Notes: generated from the letters alone by a model not told the origin. 64,000 nt of DNA from Ecdyonurus torrentis (GCA_949318235.1 OX439127.1:8418816-8482815); one strand, 5' to 3'. Counted from the first letter of the stretch, positions 13,316 to 28,143 are shown. Numbers and translations are program-made.

Positions 13316-14278
13316 ATATATGATGAGAACAAATTTAATAACGTCATCATTTATGTGAGAGAGGTTGCCAGAGTGACGCTGCATTATATGAAATTATGGT
13401 GTAAAAAACAACATTTTTGATTTAACATATTTAAAATGCAATAAAGTATATTATGTATTTATTTTCAATGGTGATTGGTGATAATAATTTTTATATGGCG
13501 AAGCAGAAATAGTCACTGAGCAAAAAAGCCCTGAGTTCTTTATCCCACTTTTATATGCACCTGATTATACAGAATGTTTTACAATGTTTCAGATTATCTA
13601 TTATTAAATAATACGAAATACTGCAATACTGGAGATAATCAGTTTATATAATCCTTTAAAAAAAATCTTATGGCTTTAAACACGTAAAAAAGTATGGTAT
13701 TTCTCATTTAAATTTCCCCGGAACCGGTTCAGTAGCTTTCTTAAAAATCGCCCAAATCATGTTTTTTTCTCATGAGCGTATTATAATATTAAATTACGGG
13801 ACCCTTAGCTTACCCCGCACGATAAACTGATAAGCTACATTTACCATTTTATTTCTTTAATTGGATTGTACATTGTGTGGTATGACTTGTTCTACTTTGT
13901 AAATACATGGACGTTATAAAATCTGCAATCTTATAAAATAAATCAATCTTGCTGGAAATTAGCTAGCATAATCATTTCATATTATTTATTTTTTGTCCGT
14001 GTGTGCTGGAACCTAATCAATTTAAATATTTGCTTTTTTTTGTGCACAAATAAAGCCAATGCAATGAACACGGAAACATATTAGCATTCAACAATAATAA
14101 TATATTGTATAGGGCACAAACGTTGCTATTTTGTATATAAGTATGCTGAATATCTTAACTATTAAAAGTAATGTACTGTAGTACACTAACATAAATAAAT
14201 TTATTGAGTATAAATATTGCTGCATTGAGTTATACTGTATACCATATTTATCACGTATTTATTTTTGTACATTTGTAC
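13316..14278. other. AT-rich stretch, nothing recognised
   Basis: No conserved coding segment or repeat copy was identified. Confidence 0.5.
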
Positions 14279-14735
14279 ATTTTTCACATTAAAGTCAACG
14301 CCATGTTGGATCACTCAATAACATGGGCCATGCACTGTTGGAAAATGAATTATTTTGCTAGTTTAAAAATACCATAAGCAATATTTTTATTATTATTAGT
14401 GCTTTAATAAACAATAACATTTATACTATAAATTATATTATAACTTATTAATCTTATTATTAAGAACCTAACATACTAACAGAGTATTAATTTGTGTCAG
14501 TCATAATTGTAGATTGTAGTTATTTTTGAGAACATTGATGCTAGGTTGAATTATAGTATCTCAAGTATGTAAGAAAAATAGTAAAAATTAAAGGAAAAAA
14601 AAAAAAAAAAAAAAAAAAAAAAGAAAACAGCCCAAAAACGAAGTTTGTCATACACTGAGCAATGTTATTTATTACTCCAGTATGGCGTCCAAGCGCAATA
14701 AATATGATGTCATACGCGTACACTCTATGTAAAGC
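14279..14735 (-). mobile_element. MITE-1 copy with about 140-bp internal insertion
   Basis: Reverse copy: the TTAAAGTCAACGCCATGTTG end is at about 14290 and the GCGCAATAAATATGATGTCA end at about 14692-14712. The octamer is mutated here to TGATGTCA. Relative to other copies, about 140 bases (roughly 14385-14525) and a poly(A) tract (14591-14622) are extra. Confidence 0.75.
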
Positions 14736-14769
14736 AGTATAGATGTAAGTATAATGTTGTAAATATGTG

Positions 14770-14984
14770 TATTTGCTCTCCTCTATTTGTTATGGCTAAG
14801 TAAGTAAAACAGTGCACCACTCATGTATCGGGCAGGTCATTGACCTCTCTCTCTCTCTTTCTTTCTCTGTCTCTCTCTCTCTCTCTCTGCCACAGATAGT
14901 ATTGCTCTCCTCCTGGCTCTATTTGTTATGGCTAACTAAGTGAAACAATGTAAACAACAGCACTTATGTATCGGCCGTTCATGA

Positions 14985-15015
<31 letters not shown>

Positions 15016-15105
15016 AGTTTTCTGCCATAAGTAGTATTGCTCTCCTCCTGGCTCAATTGTTATGACTAACTATAAGTGAAACAGTGCTCATGCATCGGCA
15101 GGTTC

Positions 15106-15157
<52 letters not shown>

Positions 15158-15165
15158 ACAGGTAG
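14770..15165. repeat. Minisatellite of about 131-136 bp, three units
   Basis: Units begin at about 14772, 14902 and 15038 with TTGCTCTCCTC. Each contains TTGTTATG(G/A)CTAACTA, an ATG(T/C)ATCGGC block and its own (CT)n run of varying length. Confidence 0.85.
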
Positions 15166-15415
15166 TTTCCAGTAACATTACAAGTTATGTCACTGACTCT
15201 TATAACTAAATTTGTTTCGGCATTCTCAAAATTAAAATTAAAAACTTTGCTAATAAATTATTTATTTATACATTTCATCCACTTACGTTTTTTTTTTTCA
15301 CAATCCTGATGGCAATATTTCCAATACTTTTTACTATGAATTTTGCAACTTCTTATAGTTTTTACTATTATTTTTATGGATATTATAATTAACAAAATAT
15401 TCTCAATTTCTGTTG

Positions 15416-15418
<3 letters not shown>
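15166..15418. other. AT-rich spacer
   Basis: Nothing recognised. Confidence 0.5.

Positions 15419-15488
<70 letters not shown>
15419..15488. repeat. (CT)n microsatellite
   Basis: About 34 CT units. Confidence 0.95.
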
Positions 15489-15490
<2 letters not shown>

Positions 15491-16581
15491 AAGGAAGTTG
15501 GCTTGCACTTTAGTTTACGAGATAAATGTAACAATATTATAATTATATGTTGCATACTTATCATTGAACTGCAGAGCAAAACAATGAGCTGTGAAGCACG
15601 CACTTAAAAACCTTATGATTGTAACATGAAAGACGTCAAGACAACTACACAAAATGTTTGGGTTTAATTATATTTCATATTCTTAAAAATTACATTTTTC
15701 TGAATTGATTGATACGTGAATTTTTAATTTTTGAGTCCATTAATTATTTTTAAATAATTTTTGAAAATTGAAAAATGATGTCACGGGTGGAAACTTATGC
15801 ATGTAGGCATAGCAAAAAGTTACAGCCTGTGACATCATTACAGGATTTTCAAATTTTAATTAAAATACTAAATGAGCTAAAAAAAAAATGCAAATTTGCA
15901 TATGTAAATATCTATTGATTCATTGATTTCATTCTTTTAGAATATGAAATAAAATTACCCATGCTTATATTTTAAATATTTCTCGTTATATTTTGATGAG
16001 GATCAAAGGTGACATTATATACTTAATTAAAATAGTCTTTATAATATTTCAAGATATTAACATACTGTAAACAAATATCCACTTGACAAGTGCGCACAGG
16101 AAATAGCAGTTGCTTAGTCAGCATACAGATAATGTTAAAGCCAGACGATAATCATATAACGTGAAATAGAAGCAGTGGCATTATATCGCAATGAAAATAC
16201 ATAATATGATATTATAAGATAGAAGCAGTAGCATTATATTGCAATGAAAAAACATAATATATATTATGATATTATAAGTACGATATAGAAGCAGTAGCAT
16301 TAAATTGCAATGTAAAAAGAATCACGTCACATGTCGCCGCAACTCAGCCAGTACGCTTATCTACTGCTCGTACGTGTTATGTTGCCATTCTAAAAGTTTG
16401 TGCTCGCAGCAAGAAAGGTGACTCATCATGCAGGTCTAGTGGCAGTCTTTGAGGAGATTAAGGGCCACAAATCCACGGGCCCACTAGCTTTTGGGGACCC
16501 GGGACGGGGGCCTACTTGCAATAAATTCAAAACACGGAAAAAAGGAAGGGATAGGAAGAGAAGCAAGAGAGAAAGAGAGAT

Positions 16582-16584
<3 letters not shown>
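15489..16584. other. AT-rich stretch with a short tandem array
   Basis: At 16163-16318 a 55-80-base unit (TAGAAGCAGTAGCATTA followed by TTGCAATG) is repeated three times. A GC-richer patch at 16390-16530 has no recognised coding content. Confidence 0.55.

Positions 16585-16667
<83 letters not shown>
16585..16667. repeat. (GA)n microsatellite
   Basis: About 41 GA units. Confidence 0.95.
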
Positions 16668-16671
<4 letters not shown>

Positions 16672-17034
16672 ATTATGAAACAATTAATGATTTCCATTTT
16701 CAAGTTTATCCCTATAACTTTCAATTACTCAAAAAAATGTATTTAAAATATCTAAAGAATAAATAAAATACAAATTTCTTTATAACTCATAAAACAATGA
16801 AAATAAAATACTTCAAATAGAACTACAATTTGAACTGTCCCGGTGTAGGTAGAAATATTTCATTGAGAATAAAAGCAAGATTGTCCTAAATTTTTACTAT
16901 TTCTATTCATCAAAATATCAGTTTTTAAAATTACACATTATATCAGCAAATTATTTTGGAACTTTGAAATTAACTGTAAAAGAAATCAACGATAACCAAA
17001 GTTATTAGTAAGTTATTAGTTTTGTCTGTCTGCA

Positions 17035-17325
17035 TATCTCTCTGTCGAGCTATCTTTTCCGTTCTCTCTATCTCTCTTTCTCATATCCAAAAGGTGACAA
17101 AAAAATAATTGCAACTGAAATGGCTTACACAGTTAAATAAGAATAAGATTTCTTTATTGACCATAGTAACACGTGTTACAACAAGCGTTGGTCTTGTCAA
17201 AAAAATATTTACAATAAATTATAATTAAATATATATAATTATATAAAATTACATTCATAAAATGTCAAAAAAAAATAAGAATAAAATAAAATAAAGAACA
17301 TAAAAAAAAAGAAAGCAAAATACAT

Positions 17326-17359
<34 letters not shown>

Positions 17360-17660
17360 GATCTTTATTTAAGGCGCATAAAGGGCTTTTGTAAATGTCA
17401 AGTGTAATGATTATTAAATGGAAACAAAATATTGAAACTAAAGAAATTGAACGGCACATTAAGCAAATAATTGCAGTATATTTAATAAGTTTTCTTTATT
17501 ATTTTGTCTGGTTGATGATATTGTGACGCTGGAACAAGAGCGCCTTTTTCTTGCAAAGTATTGCGTATCGTCTAGAGGTCAAACCAAGGACACTTGGGTG
17601 CAAGCGCTCTTCTCGTGCTCGTTCCTTAACCATGAGTCATCTCAGACTATGTAGAGCAGC
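17035..17660 (+). repeat. Unit D blocks A and B, copy 2
   Basis: The text around 17085-17130 (ATCCAAAAGGTGACAAAAAA, then TTGCAACTGAAATGGC) and 17515-17650 (TGACGCTGGAACAAGAGCGC, then GTGCTCGTTCCTTAACCAT) matches 46155-46215 and 46250-46395 in the same orientation. Between them is a LINE-like 3' end (TTTCTTTATTGACCATAG) and an (AAT)n run at 17328-17359. Confidence 0.55.
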
Positions 17661-17894
17661 AAACCTCGGAATAATTGTTGTGATGTAATAAACTGTACAA
17701 TATACATGTAGCTTATTTTCTAACTTCATAATAATTTATTATGATTATTAATTTATTAATTTTAATCAGATTATTTTGCGGAGTTTAATGCTGATAAGAG
17801 TGATAAGTGATAAAGTTTCAATTTAGTCAATTTACTTTTTTTATTATGTTTTGCTATTGATACGTACATGTTTTGTAAATATGTTTCATTTAAT

Positions 17895-17990
17895 AATAAT
17901 AAAAGTATACAAACCCACTTATATGGTCCTCTGACTTTCTTAGAAACAATTTGCAATAGTCAGAGTATTTCTTCATTACATCCAAATATA
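17895..17990 (-). mobile_element. LINE-A 3' end fragment
   Basis: Contains ACAAACCCACTTATATGGTC and GTCAGAGTATTTCTTCATTA, as in the other LINE-A termini; the GGCCTCTAATAAAAACC part is lost. Confidence 0.65.
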
Positions 17991-18536
17991 TTATACGTAA
18001 TTATCAAAAGAAAATTCACTTAAAAAAATATATTCTGTAGTTAATTTTTACATAATATAAAACAATATTAGAGAAACATAAATTCAGTCTTTTATATAAG
18101 AGAAAATTATGTATATTGTTTATAACTTACTTATTATTTATAACATATTTATATCATTCACATATTTAAATCATTCACAGCAAATAAAAAATAAATATAA
18201 ATAAATAAATATTAATAATATAACAGTTGGCAAAAAAAAAGGTTTATATTATATTCATTCTTGAATTCTTCTTTATTGCTAAAACGCGGTGACTGATATA
18301 CTTAAAAGAGAGAAAGAGAGAGAAAGAGTGAGAGTGATAGAGAGAGAGAGAGAGAGAGAGGGTGATGCACCTGAGAATAATGCTGAAATATTTGCAAATC
18401 AACTGAGCCATATTCGCCATAAAACCTCAATATGTTCAAACAAAAGCTCTTAACTTTAGCTTTATATATTTCTGTATTGGATTTTGAGTTAACGTTTGAT
18501 TTTTAAAGCTATTTAAATATTTTTCAATCCTTACAG

Positions 18537-18631
18537 CCAGCGGTCACCAATTTCCAGCAATCACTTTCTTATGTCTTGGACGAGGCCGAGCAGTGGGGAA
18601 GGAGCTTCACATATTCTACATCAGCAATAAG
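18537..18631 (+). pseudogene. Exon-like block C1 (LDEAEQWG motif)
   Basis: Follows a good acceptor (TTTTCAATCCTTACAG) and reads openly as PAVTNFQQSL, then VLDEAEQWGRSF and STSAIR. It ends at GCAAGT where the paralogous block at 43811-43932 has GTAAGT. The two translations share about half their residues (L-D-[DE]-A-E-x-W-G, STSA). I do not recognise the protein. It sits inside unit D, so it may be an element-encoded exon or a duplicated host exon. Confidence 0.5.
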
Positions 18632-18836
18632 GCAAGTGTTATCTTTATTGTTAATTGTTTTAGCATGATAATTGGTTTGTTGATAGACGTGTATGCTTCC
18701 TAAATTGTTTGTGGTGGAAAAAAAAAGTTAGTGTTTGAAATATTGCTTCGTGTGGAATATAATGCTTGACATCGATGGGACGTGGCACCAATCAGAAGCA
18801 AGCTGGAAAAAGGCGCGATCTTACAGGGAGATACAC

Positions 18837-18962
<126 letters not shown>

Positions 18963-19088
18963 TGTAAGTCAAAAAGACTTTCAAGCTTGGACTTGGGCTT
19001 GGACTAGGCTTGGACTTTTGGGTTTTTAAGTCCAAAGTAATGTATATACAATGAGCACAAATATTCACAGAAAAAAACATTGGTTTAT

Positions 19089-19368
19089 AGCCATAGACCA
19101 CATAAAACCACATGAGCTTTTTAATGAATAAGCACGAAATGGGATCTTCAAAACTGATGACAATTTTTACCAGAATGTTAATGTAGCCTCGACACGAGAG
19201 AGCGTGAAAATGCTGCAAAATATGCAATTTGTAATATGTATAGTAGCGAACTTTTCTGACCACTGCTACGGAGCTACAGTTGGGTTTTGAGACAAACTAA
19301 AGTTATTTATATAAGTCCCATCAAGTGTTTTGTGATATAAATGCTTATGTTTTCTTCTGGTCTATTCC
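19089..19368. mobile_element. TTAA MITE-5 copy
   Basis: Starts at a degenerate ATAGACCACATAAAACCACA and ends TGGTCTATTCC followed by TTAA at 19369-19372. It matches 42385-42728 internally (ACGAAATGGGATCTTCAAAA). It is shorter than that copy because the central block with TGACGTCA is missing. Confidence 0.75.
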
Positions 19369-19521
19369 TTTAAGGATTATTTCTAGTTTTCGTCATGTAT
19401 TATTGCTACATATTCTCTGCTGAATTCGTTAAAGAAAAAAAAAATGAAAATCTCTACGCTATAAGAAAGTAATATATGCATACAATTCAAATGGTTTCTT
19501 AAGTCTTATTTCGTGGTGTAT

Positions 19522-19815
19522 GTATTCATGTTAAAGTCAACGCCATGTTGGATAACTCAATAACATGGGCCGCATAAGTAAATGACTCATTTTACCAGTT
19601 TAAAAATACTAAGCAATATTTTTGAGAGCATTGATGTAGTTAATAGGTTAAATTAGTATCTCAAGTATATGTGAGAAAAATAATAATACCAAAACATTGA
19701 CCGAATTCACAAAGAAAAAAAATCCAAAAATAAAGTTTGTCCTATGCTGCGCAATGTTGTTCATTATTACTTATTACAGTATGGCGTCGAAGTACATTAA
19801 ATATGACGTCATGAA
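19522..19815 (-). mobile_element. MITE-1 copy inside unit D
   Basis: Reverse copy with TCATGTTAAAGTCAACGCCA near the left end and TGACGTCA at 19804-19811 near the right end. Confidence 0.8.
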
Positions 19816-20644
19816 CATTCAAAATCATGAATCAAATCAAATCATCCTTTAGAGACAGTGATTTAGAGCTGAGAGCATTCGATCACTTGTTAGGTATGGC
19901 TGAGTTTATGTTGTTGTTTTTTAGTTTCAGCTTTATTTGCATATAAAACATTTGTTTAAATTTAAGACTTAATTTATATTGTTTTTTTTTTTTTTTTTTT
20001 TTTTTTTTGCGTTGATTACCCCCGTAATCATTGATTACCCGTAGTTCAACCGGGTTCGAACAGTTGTGCAGATTAAATTATGAATGTTCCACCATGAAAG
20101 TCAATGGAAATAACAATCAATATAATTATTTTTGCTTTAATTTATTTAATTAATTTTATGAAACACCAAAAGGTGTACAGTATACATATAATACATACAT
20201 AAACATCACAAATACTACATTTCACTCTATAAGTCTACAGTTTTGCATAATAACTTAATGACACAGTCCGAGATGGACAATGAAGTAAGTGGTACCTAGT
20301 ACAGAGGCCACCACATAACAAACATACATATTTATCACTACACTCGTGATATTCTTTAATCTGACAGATAACATTGTGGAAAACATATATGCACCGCATA
20401 ACGGGTAATGACATTAATCGCTTCTTAACAAATTCAATACAATAATTATGCATAAGGCAACTTTTCACACCGAGTTATTCTGTTATATGAAGTATCCTGC
20501 AAGGTAGATTAATTTATGTTCATTTCTGTCATGCAGGTTGCCTAAAATATAAATTTTATGGCGTAATTTATTCTTTAGTACGTGTTTAAGCATGGCATAA
20601 ATTTAAGGTATAAGCACTATAATAATTAAATTGCAACTTTCATT

Positions 20645-20646
<2 letters not shown>

Positions 20647-20708
<62 letters not shown>
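20647..20708. repeat. (TA)n microsatellite
   Basis: About 31 TA units within unit D copy 2. Confidence 0.95.
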
Positions 20709-20713
<5 letters not shown>

Positions 20714-20955
20714 GTTTATTGGCGTAAAACATCTTAGTCCCTCAATTTAATTCTTCCCAAATCAGTGCTGTTTTCTCAAAAAATGCAAGAAAAAAACTAG
20801 TTTCTCCCCAAAAGCAAAATGTTAAAATGTTAATGTTAGGGATTCATTAGGGGTTACTTTCACGTCACCACCGATAACTACCATTCCTTTCTTTTTATTG
20901 ATTAATTTATTTTCATTCAGTTTTTAACTTTTTTTATTCGGTATTACTTGCTTGG

Positions 20956-20958
<3 letters not shown>

Positions 20959-20992
<34 letters not shown>
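20959..20992. repeat. (CT)n microsatellite
   Basis: About 17 CT units following TTGGTATT, as in unit D copy 3 at 46118-46151. Confidence 0.9.
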
Positions 20993-20994
<2 letters not shown>

Positions 20995-21218
20995 GAAAGC
21001 AAGTGTCACAACTCGCTATATATATATACAGATAAAATATAAACTAAAAACTAAACTTGCTATATTATCAAAAACAGCGACATTTTTGCGACATAAATAT
21101 TTTTGTAAAACTAATTATAAGCAACATTTACGATGATGTAAAATCGCGGCGTAAATTACTTTTTTGATTTCGTTGAGCTATAAAGTTTCAGTAAGACTAT
21201 ATAATTCGTATATACAAT

Positions 21219-21320
21219 AAACGGTTTTTATTTCGAGGCCACAAAAGGTATACAAACCCACCGACATGGTACTCTGACTTTTCTTACCAATATGTTATGA
21301 TGAGAGTATTTCGTATTTTT
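21219..21320 (-). mobile_element. LINE-A 3' end, diverged copy
   Basis: Has CGGTTTTTATTTCGAGGCC, then ACAAACCCACCGACATGGTA and GAGAGTATTTCG. It is more diverged from the others. Confidence 0.6.
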
Positions 21321-21545
21321 ACATAGTTCCACATAATTATTTACTGTGTTGTCGCAACATGTTTTATACATATCAATATTCACATATACATGAATATGTT
21401 TTTAACATAGATTGATTAAAAAAAATTATATAGCATTATTTGACTATAATTGTAGAACTATTATATTGACTATTAATTCTAGAACCTACCGATAAGATGT
21501 CATGTCTTGGTAGGACTATAATATGTAGCATTTGATAAAATAAAA

Positions 21546-23121
<1,576 letters not shown>

Positions 23122-23188
<67 letters not shown>

Positions 23189-23190
23189 AA
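23122..23190. repeat. (TA)n microsatellite
   Basis: TA array with small interruptions at its right edge. Confidence 0.95.
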
Positions 23191-23384
23191 TAAGTTGTAA
23201 GATGATGCGTCCTTACGTTATTGTCAATAATTGCTTCCTCCCTGCTTATCCAATAGTCACGGATTCTCAAGTGTTTACCTTAGTCAGTTATTAATATTGT
23301 GACATATCCCTTTGCCAATTGTTCCATAAAGCCTCTATTTATTGAAAACGTGGTGTCCAACTTTCGTATTTCAGAGATACGAGC

Positions 23385-23702
23385 CTTATAGGGTATGTGG
23401 GCATGATAAAATAAATGCGCTTTAATGCCATAATTAAGCAACGAATAACATTGCTTAGCATAGAACAAACGTTTTTTTTTTTTTGCTAATTTCTTTGAAA
23501 AATAAGTTGTTGTTATTTTTTTGGACATTATTATTTTTCATGGCACACGGGAAAACCTAATTCAACTTGTTAACAGCATCAATGCAGCTCTCCAAAAAAT
23601 TACTAAGTATTTTTAAACTGGCAAAATGTATCATTTTCCCATACCGGCCCATGTATTTTAGTGCTCACTTATGGCGTTGACTTTAACATGAATGATACCA
23701 CC

Positions 23703-23706
<4 letters not shown>
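23385..23706 (+). mobile_element. MITE-1 copy
   Basis: Begins TATAGGGTATGTGGGCATGA and ends GTTGACTTTAACATGAATGA then CCACCCTATA. The CRE-like octamer is lost here (ATGATAAA). The 82-codon minus frame across it is not a gene. Confidence 0.75.

Positions 23707-23785
<79 letters not shown>
23707..23785. repeat. (TA)n microsatellite
   Basis: About 38 TA units directly abutting the end of the MITE-1 copy. Confidence 0.95.
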
Positions 23786-23788
<3 letters not shown>

Positions 23789-24787
23789 GATGACAACCCT
23801 TAATATGGAAGTTTAATTTTATCGTTTATTTTTCTTTGCTTAATTTTTCATGGTTCTCTTATGTGAATTGTCCCGTAAATAATAAATTAAAACATAACAA
23901 ACATTCCTTGCAAATATGTGTATATCATGTCATATTCGACTATAATTTTTCAGTTTTTCCATTTTCAAAATTTCTTTAAAACAGGCTGGCTTGATTTTAA
24001 TTTTTAATTTAAAATTTTAATTTAAATCTAATATCTAAACATTAGGTGATCGTCATTTTTTTTTTTTGGTTTGGGGCAAAACAAACAGGCTTTATGAACA
24101 TAATTATTATAAAACTACAGTAAACTTAAAAGTAGTAAACAATATAAACTGGAAACATCAACAATAAAAAAATTATTGGAATGAAAACAAATTAATTTTT
24201 CAGTTGAAATGACCCAACTTTATTAAAATATTGAAAATTAAAAAAAAAAAATCTGTATTCAAGAGAATGAGCTCCATGAGGTCAAACAGGTCACGTGACG
24301 AGATCTGCAACAGAGAGAGAGAGAGAGAGAGATTATTTTTTACATGTTTACACGTTATTATAATTATGTTGCATAACATGCATATAATAATGCAATACAT
24401 AATATAATATTTATAACACATCTATTATACATTCTTACAAATTATAGGGTGTACGTGTAATGAATAAATATGAAATTGTGTATAGCGAAGTGTTGTGTCT
24501 TTATTCTTGTCCGTGCTTATTTCAATCAACAGGTGCAAGCTTATATTGCTGCTGGAAATGAGACAACGAACGAAATTTTGTGTTTTATATCACGTTCTCC
24601 TGGTTGCACGTAACAATTGTGAAGATTAAACATGAGTGCGTGCTTTTTTATATTTATCGCTTAACATTCTTTACTATAGGGAGTCATATGTTTGACTATT
24701 TCACATAAGTATCTTATTATGTAGACTAAACACCTACGACTGAGTGCTGTTGTATGTATGGATCGGAGAGGGGGGAATCCTTTCATA
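23786..24787. other. AT-rich stretch, nothing recognised
   Basis: A short ATTATAGGGTGTACGTG at about 24443 resembles a MITE-1 end but does not continue convincingly. A (GA)n run lies at 24313-24332. No gene is seen. Confidence 0.5.
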
Positions 24788-25882
24788 TAAAAGTCGACGT
24801 CATATGTGAGCATTAAATAACATATAGGCCGGTATGGGAAAATAATACATTTTGCCAGTACAAAAATACTTCGCCATATTTTTGAGAGCATTGATGAATA
24901 ATAGTTTTTTCAAGTATGCAAGAAAAATAGTATTTATAATATATTTAAAAAAAATACTAAAAAAAAATCAATAACCGGCATAAAGCCCTTAATTAAACTA
25001 ACAGCATAAAACTAGAGTTTATCACACGTGGCGAGGTGGTAAAAATGCTCCTACTAATTTTCTAGTCTTCTGCAATTCTTAACCATCGCATAATTGTTTT
25101 ATTTTCATTTTATTATTATTATTTTACTATACCATTGATTTCTATTGGTTTCTGGCAATACAGTGAAATCAGATGGAGATTTCAATTGTTGCAAAACTTC
25201 AATTAAAATACATATTTATGTTATTTTCATGTCAATAGAATTCAATTAATTAGTAAACAAAAAGTACATTAATTTACTATACTAAAAAAAAAAAAAAAAA
25301 ATTGATATCATGCGTATTATCAGCTCATAAAAAAATTGAACAACAATTTTTAAGTTGTTACCGTCCATCATTTTATTATACTCTACTAAAAGAAATCGCT
25401 GCAAGAAAAACAAAAGGTAACAAGTCAGACATACAGATGCATACGTCTACTTCCAAATTTGATATGATATTCTTTCTTATCGAGTAAAATTAAGAAATTT
25501 TTTATTGTTCCGACAAAACTTTTATTAGTTGCGCAAAGTTTTCCTCGCCTCAAGCGAAAGAAAAAATATTGAATTTTACTTAAAAATGTTCTACTAAATG
25601 AGCTTTTTGTTGTACACTTTTTAAAGTCCAAAAAGAAGTCAGTCCTAGCTTATCGTCTTTGGTACTTATTGTTATTGAGAGAACAGACAAAAGTCCCGAA
25701 AGAGGATGTCCTCGCTTAAAAAGAGCAGGACAGTTGGTAAACCGGTACTAAAAATGAGCCATGTTCCCAAATAAAATAGCCCAAAACTAATTAAATTTTG
25801 TCATACGCTGAGCAAGTTTATTAATTATATTCCAGTATGGCGTCCAAGTGCATTAATATGACGTCATACGTATACGTCCTAT
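24788..25882 (-). mobile_element. MITE-1 copy split by about 0.88 kb
   Basis: Left part 24788-24930 carries AAAGTCGACGTCAT and the TTTTGAGAGCATTGATG block. Right part about 25795-25882 carries CCAGTATGGCGTCCAAGTGC and TGACGTCA at 25859-25866. The intervening sequence is AT-rich with no recognised gene. Confidence 0.55.
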
Positions 25883-25970
25883 AGCCTTAATTTTTGAGCT
25901 TTTCTTCATTCATAATTCAAATTTTATGCGCCATTAAAAAGGCAGTTTTGGCCAAGATCGCGCAGCTTAA

Positions 25971-26302
25971 GGGAGTAGGGGACCGACCTTATATCTCAAA
26001 AACTAGCTCGTGTTTTGGGTCTAAATTTGGTGTCATTGTGTAGCTAAGGATCACACCTAGCCGTGATAAAAATTTCAAGATGTGTCACCGTCCAAAAAAA
26101 AAAGAAAAAAATTATTGAAATTAACATTATGCCTTTTGGGCTTAAAATTTCAAAAAATCATATAAAATTAATTTGCACGGTGACCCCCCAAAAATTTTAT
26201 ATATTTGAAATTGTCTTAAGCAGAAGTATCATTGTGCAAAATTTCAGATTTTTTTGCCGATAAAAGTTTGAGTCTAATGGCCGACGTCGGTCCCCTACTC
26301 CC
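25971..26302 (-). mobile_element. TTAA-flanked MITE-4 copy 2
   Basis: Bounded by TTAA at 25967-25970 and 26303-26306, with ends GGGAGTAGGGGACCGAC and its complement. It is inverted relative to 7077-7402. The 66-codon frame at 26063-26263 is internal. Confidence 0.85.
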
Positions 26303-26306
26303 TTAA

Positions 26307-26872
26307 GGCGGTGGGGGACCGACTTGAACCGGAAATCGCTAAAAGAAGAACTATATTTTCCCAATAATTTTTTGTACTTGATTTAATTCCAATAAAAAAA
26401 AACACTATAATTTGAAATGTGAAATCATTTTATCTTTTAATTTACTCTATGCAGTCGCCACAGCAGTGTCAGGTATTCTAAACAAAAAATAATACTGATA
26501 TCTTTAGAGCCATGGATGATTTTGCGAATCACGTAAATATAATGTTAATTTTTTGGCTCCTAAAAAGTCTACTCTTACTGTTTCTCAGTCTAAACAGTGC
26601 ATAATTTATAGAAGTATTATGTTATACAACATTATGTAAATATTCATATAAAACTTTTTTTTTTTCATTGCAGACTGCATTATAGATGTTACAATTTTTT
26701 ATCCCTTATTCCTATTACAGTATAGAATTCGTATAGATCATGCTATGAATTAAAATAATTTTTAGAAATATATATAAGTAAAGTTTTTAAAGTCTAATAC
26801 CATATTATAAAAATAATTGCTAACATATGAAATGTAAAAAGTTATAAAACATAAAACCAAAAAAATGGATTC

Positions 26873-26908
<36 letters not shown>

Positions 26909-28020
26909 ATAATCAAAATCCTACATGTTGCTTTTTATTACTATTTTGTTTAAATATTTTTATGTATTCATTCATAATGAATATTTAAAAAAAAAAGTTA
27001 TTGTTTATACTTTTCTCAACTGGGATGGAAGCATACAAGAAAATAAAAATATTATAAGATGATACACACTGCGTGTATTATATTATATATCAGCGCCAAG
27101 CGGACGGTAGATTGGGCGGGGGGGGGGGGGGGGGGGGAGGATATTTTACACACTGTTCATTTTCTATTGCAGTGGGCAAAACTCAAAATTATATAATATG
27201 TATTCATAATGAAACAAAATATATACGCAACCGTCAAATAAATGAAGAAAAAATAAATATAAAATAAAGGAAAAGAAACTGCTATATACAAGTTTAGTAT
27301 AGTACTTTATTATAATAAAGTACTATACCAACTGTATATGATAGTACGATCATAATTAGTATTATTTAGTTATAAAAACCTTATTATTTTTATTGACATA
27401 AATTAACAGTCTAACTGTCTAACATCGTGAGCAATTTTGCGGTAAACAGTAAAAAATTGAAAAACATAGAAACAAAAATTCTTCTAATATGAAACTATAC
27501 TGAATTATATTTCTTCAGTACGTTATATATTTTAAAAAAATACCAGAACGTACAACTTGAATAGAAATATTATATTTAGTGAATATTTTTGATAAGTTCA
27601 AACTATTCTAATAATAATAATAAAATTCACTCGCCCTGACTTTGTTTATTAAATTTGCAACAGGAAGTCTGGGAGTCATTAGTTTTTATGACGCATTTCT
27701 GGCTGCCGATTTTACAGGATTTGTATTGATATTAGACAAAAAAAAATTAAGTCATTGAATTTTTCAAAAATTAAACATATAACTACAGTTTTAATTAACA
27801 TTTCTTCTTTACTTTGTGTTATTATTATTATTATTCACAATTCACAACCGTCCTAGTTTGCGAGATAACAGTCGGTCACCTACCCCCCTTAAAGGAATTC
27901 ACCAAAGACGTCGTAATAACCGAGTGTATTTTTATTCACCTTATAAGTGACGTAACTGGTGAGCGCTGGTGAACGGCATCGTATTGGCTTAGAATCAAGT
28001 ACATCCATCACAAAATAAAA
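26307..28020. other. AT-rich stretch upstream of SNAPC4
   Basis: Poly(A) at 26878-26905, poly(G) at about 27117-27137, and a perfect 32-base palindrome at 27296-27327 (arms GTATAGTACTTTATTA). No gene is recognised. Confidence 0.5.
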
Positions 28021-28143
28021 TCAACTGCGCGAGTTTTGTGCTGTGCTCAACTTCTTTATTATATGGACCTTGCATAAAACTGAGGAAGGCTGAGTTTGCA
28101 AACAGCTCCGGCTACCTTTACTCATCAGAGCTAGCTCCACCCG

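Larger units (their letters stand above)
19373..20865 (+). repeat. Unit D, copy 2 (blocks D1, MITE-1, D2, D3)
   Basis: Ordered blocks: CTGCTGAATTCGTTAAAG (19420-19436), MITE-1 in reverse (19522-19815), GACAGTGATTTAGAGC to TTTGCATATA (19854-19945), and ATTGGCGTAAAACATC with AATCAGTGCTGTTTTCTC (20716-20780). The same order occurs at 44880-46000 and, inverted, at 7548-8770. A poly(T) run lies at 19982-20008. Confidence 0.6.

Noticed and set aside
16400..16683. Open frames of 65-92 codons
   Set aside because: Mostly Arg-Glu or Leu-Ser readings of the (GA)n array.
20040..20075. tRNA-like GGTTCGAA box
   Set aside because: Only a B-box-like string in unit D; no cloverleaf or A box could be built around it.
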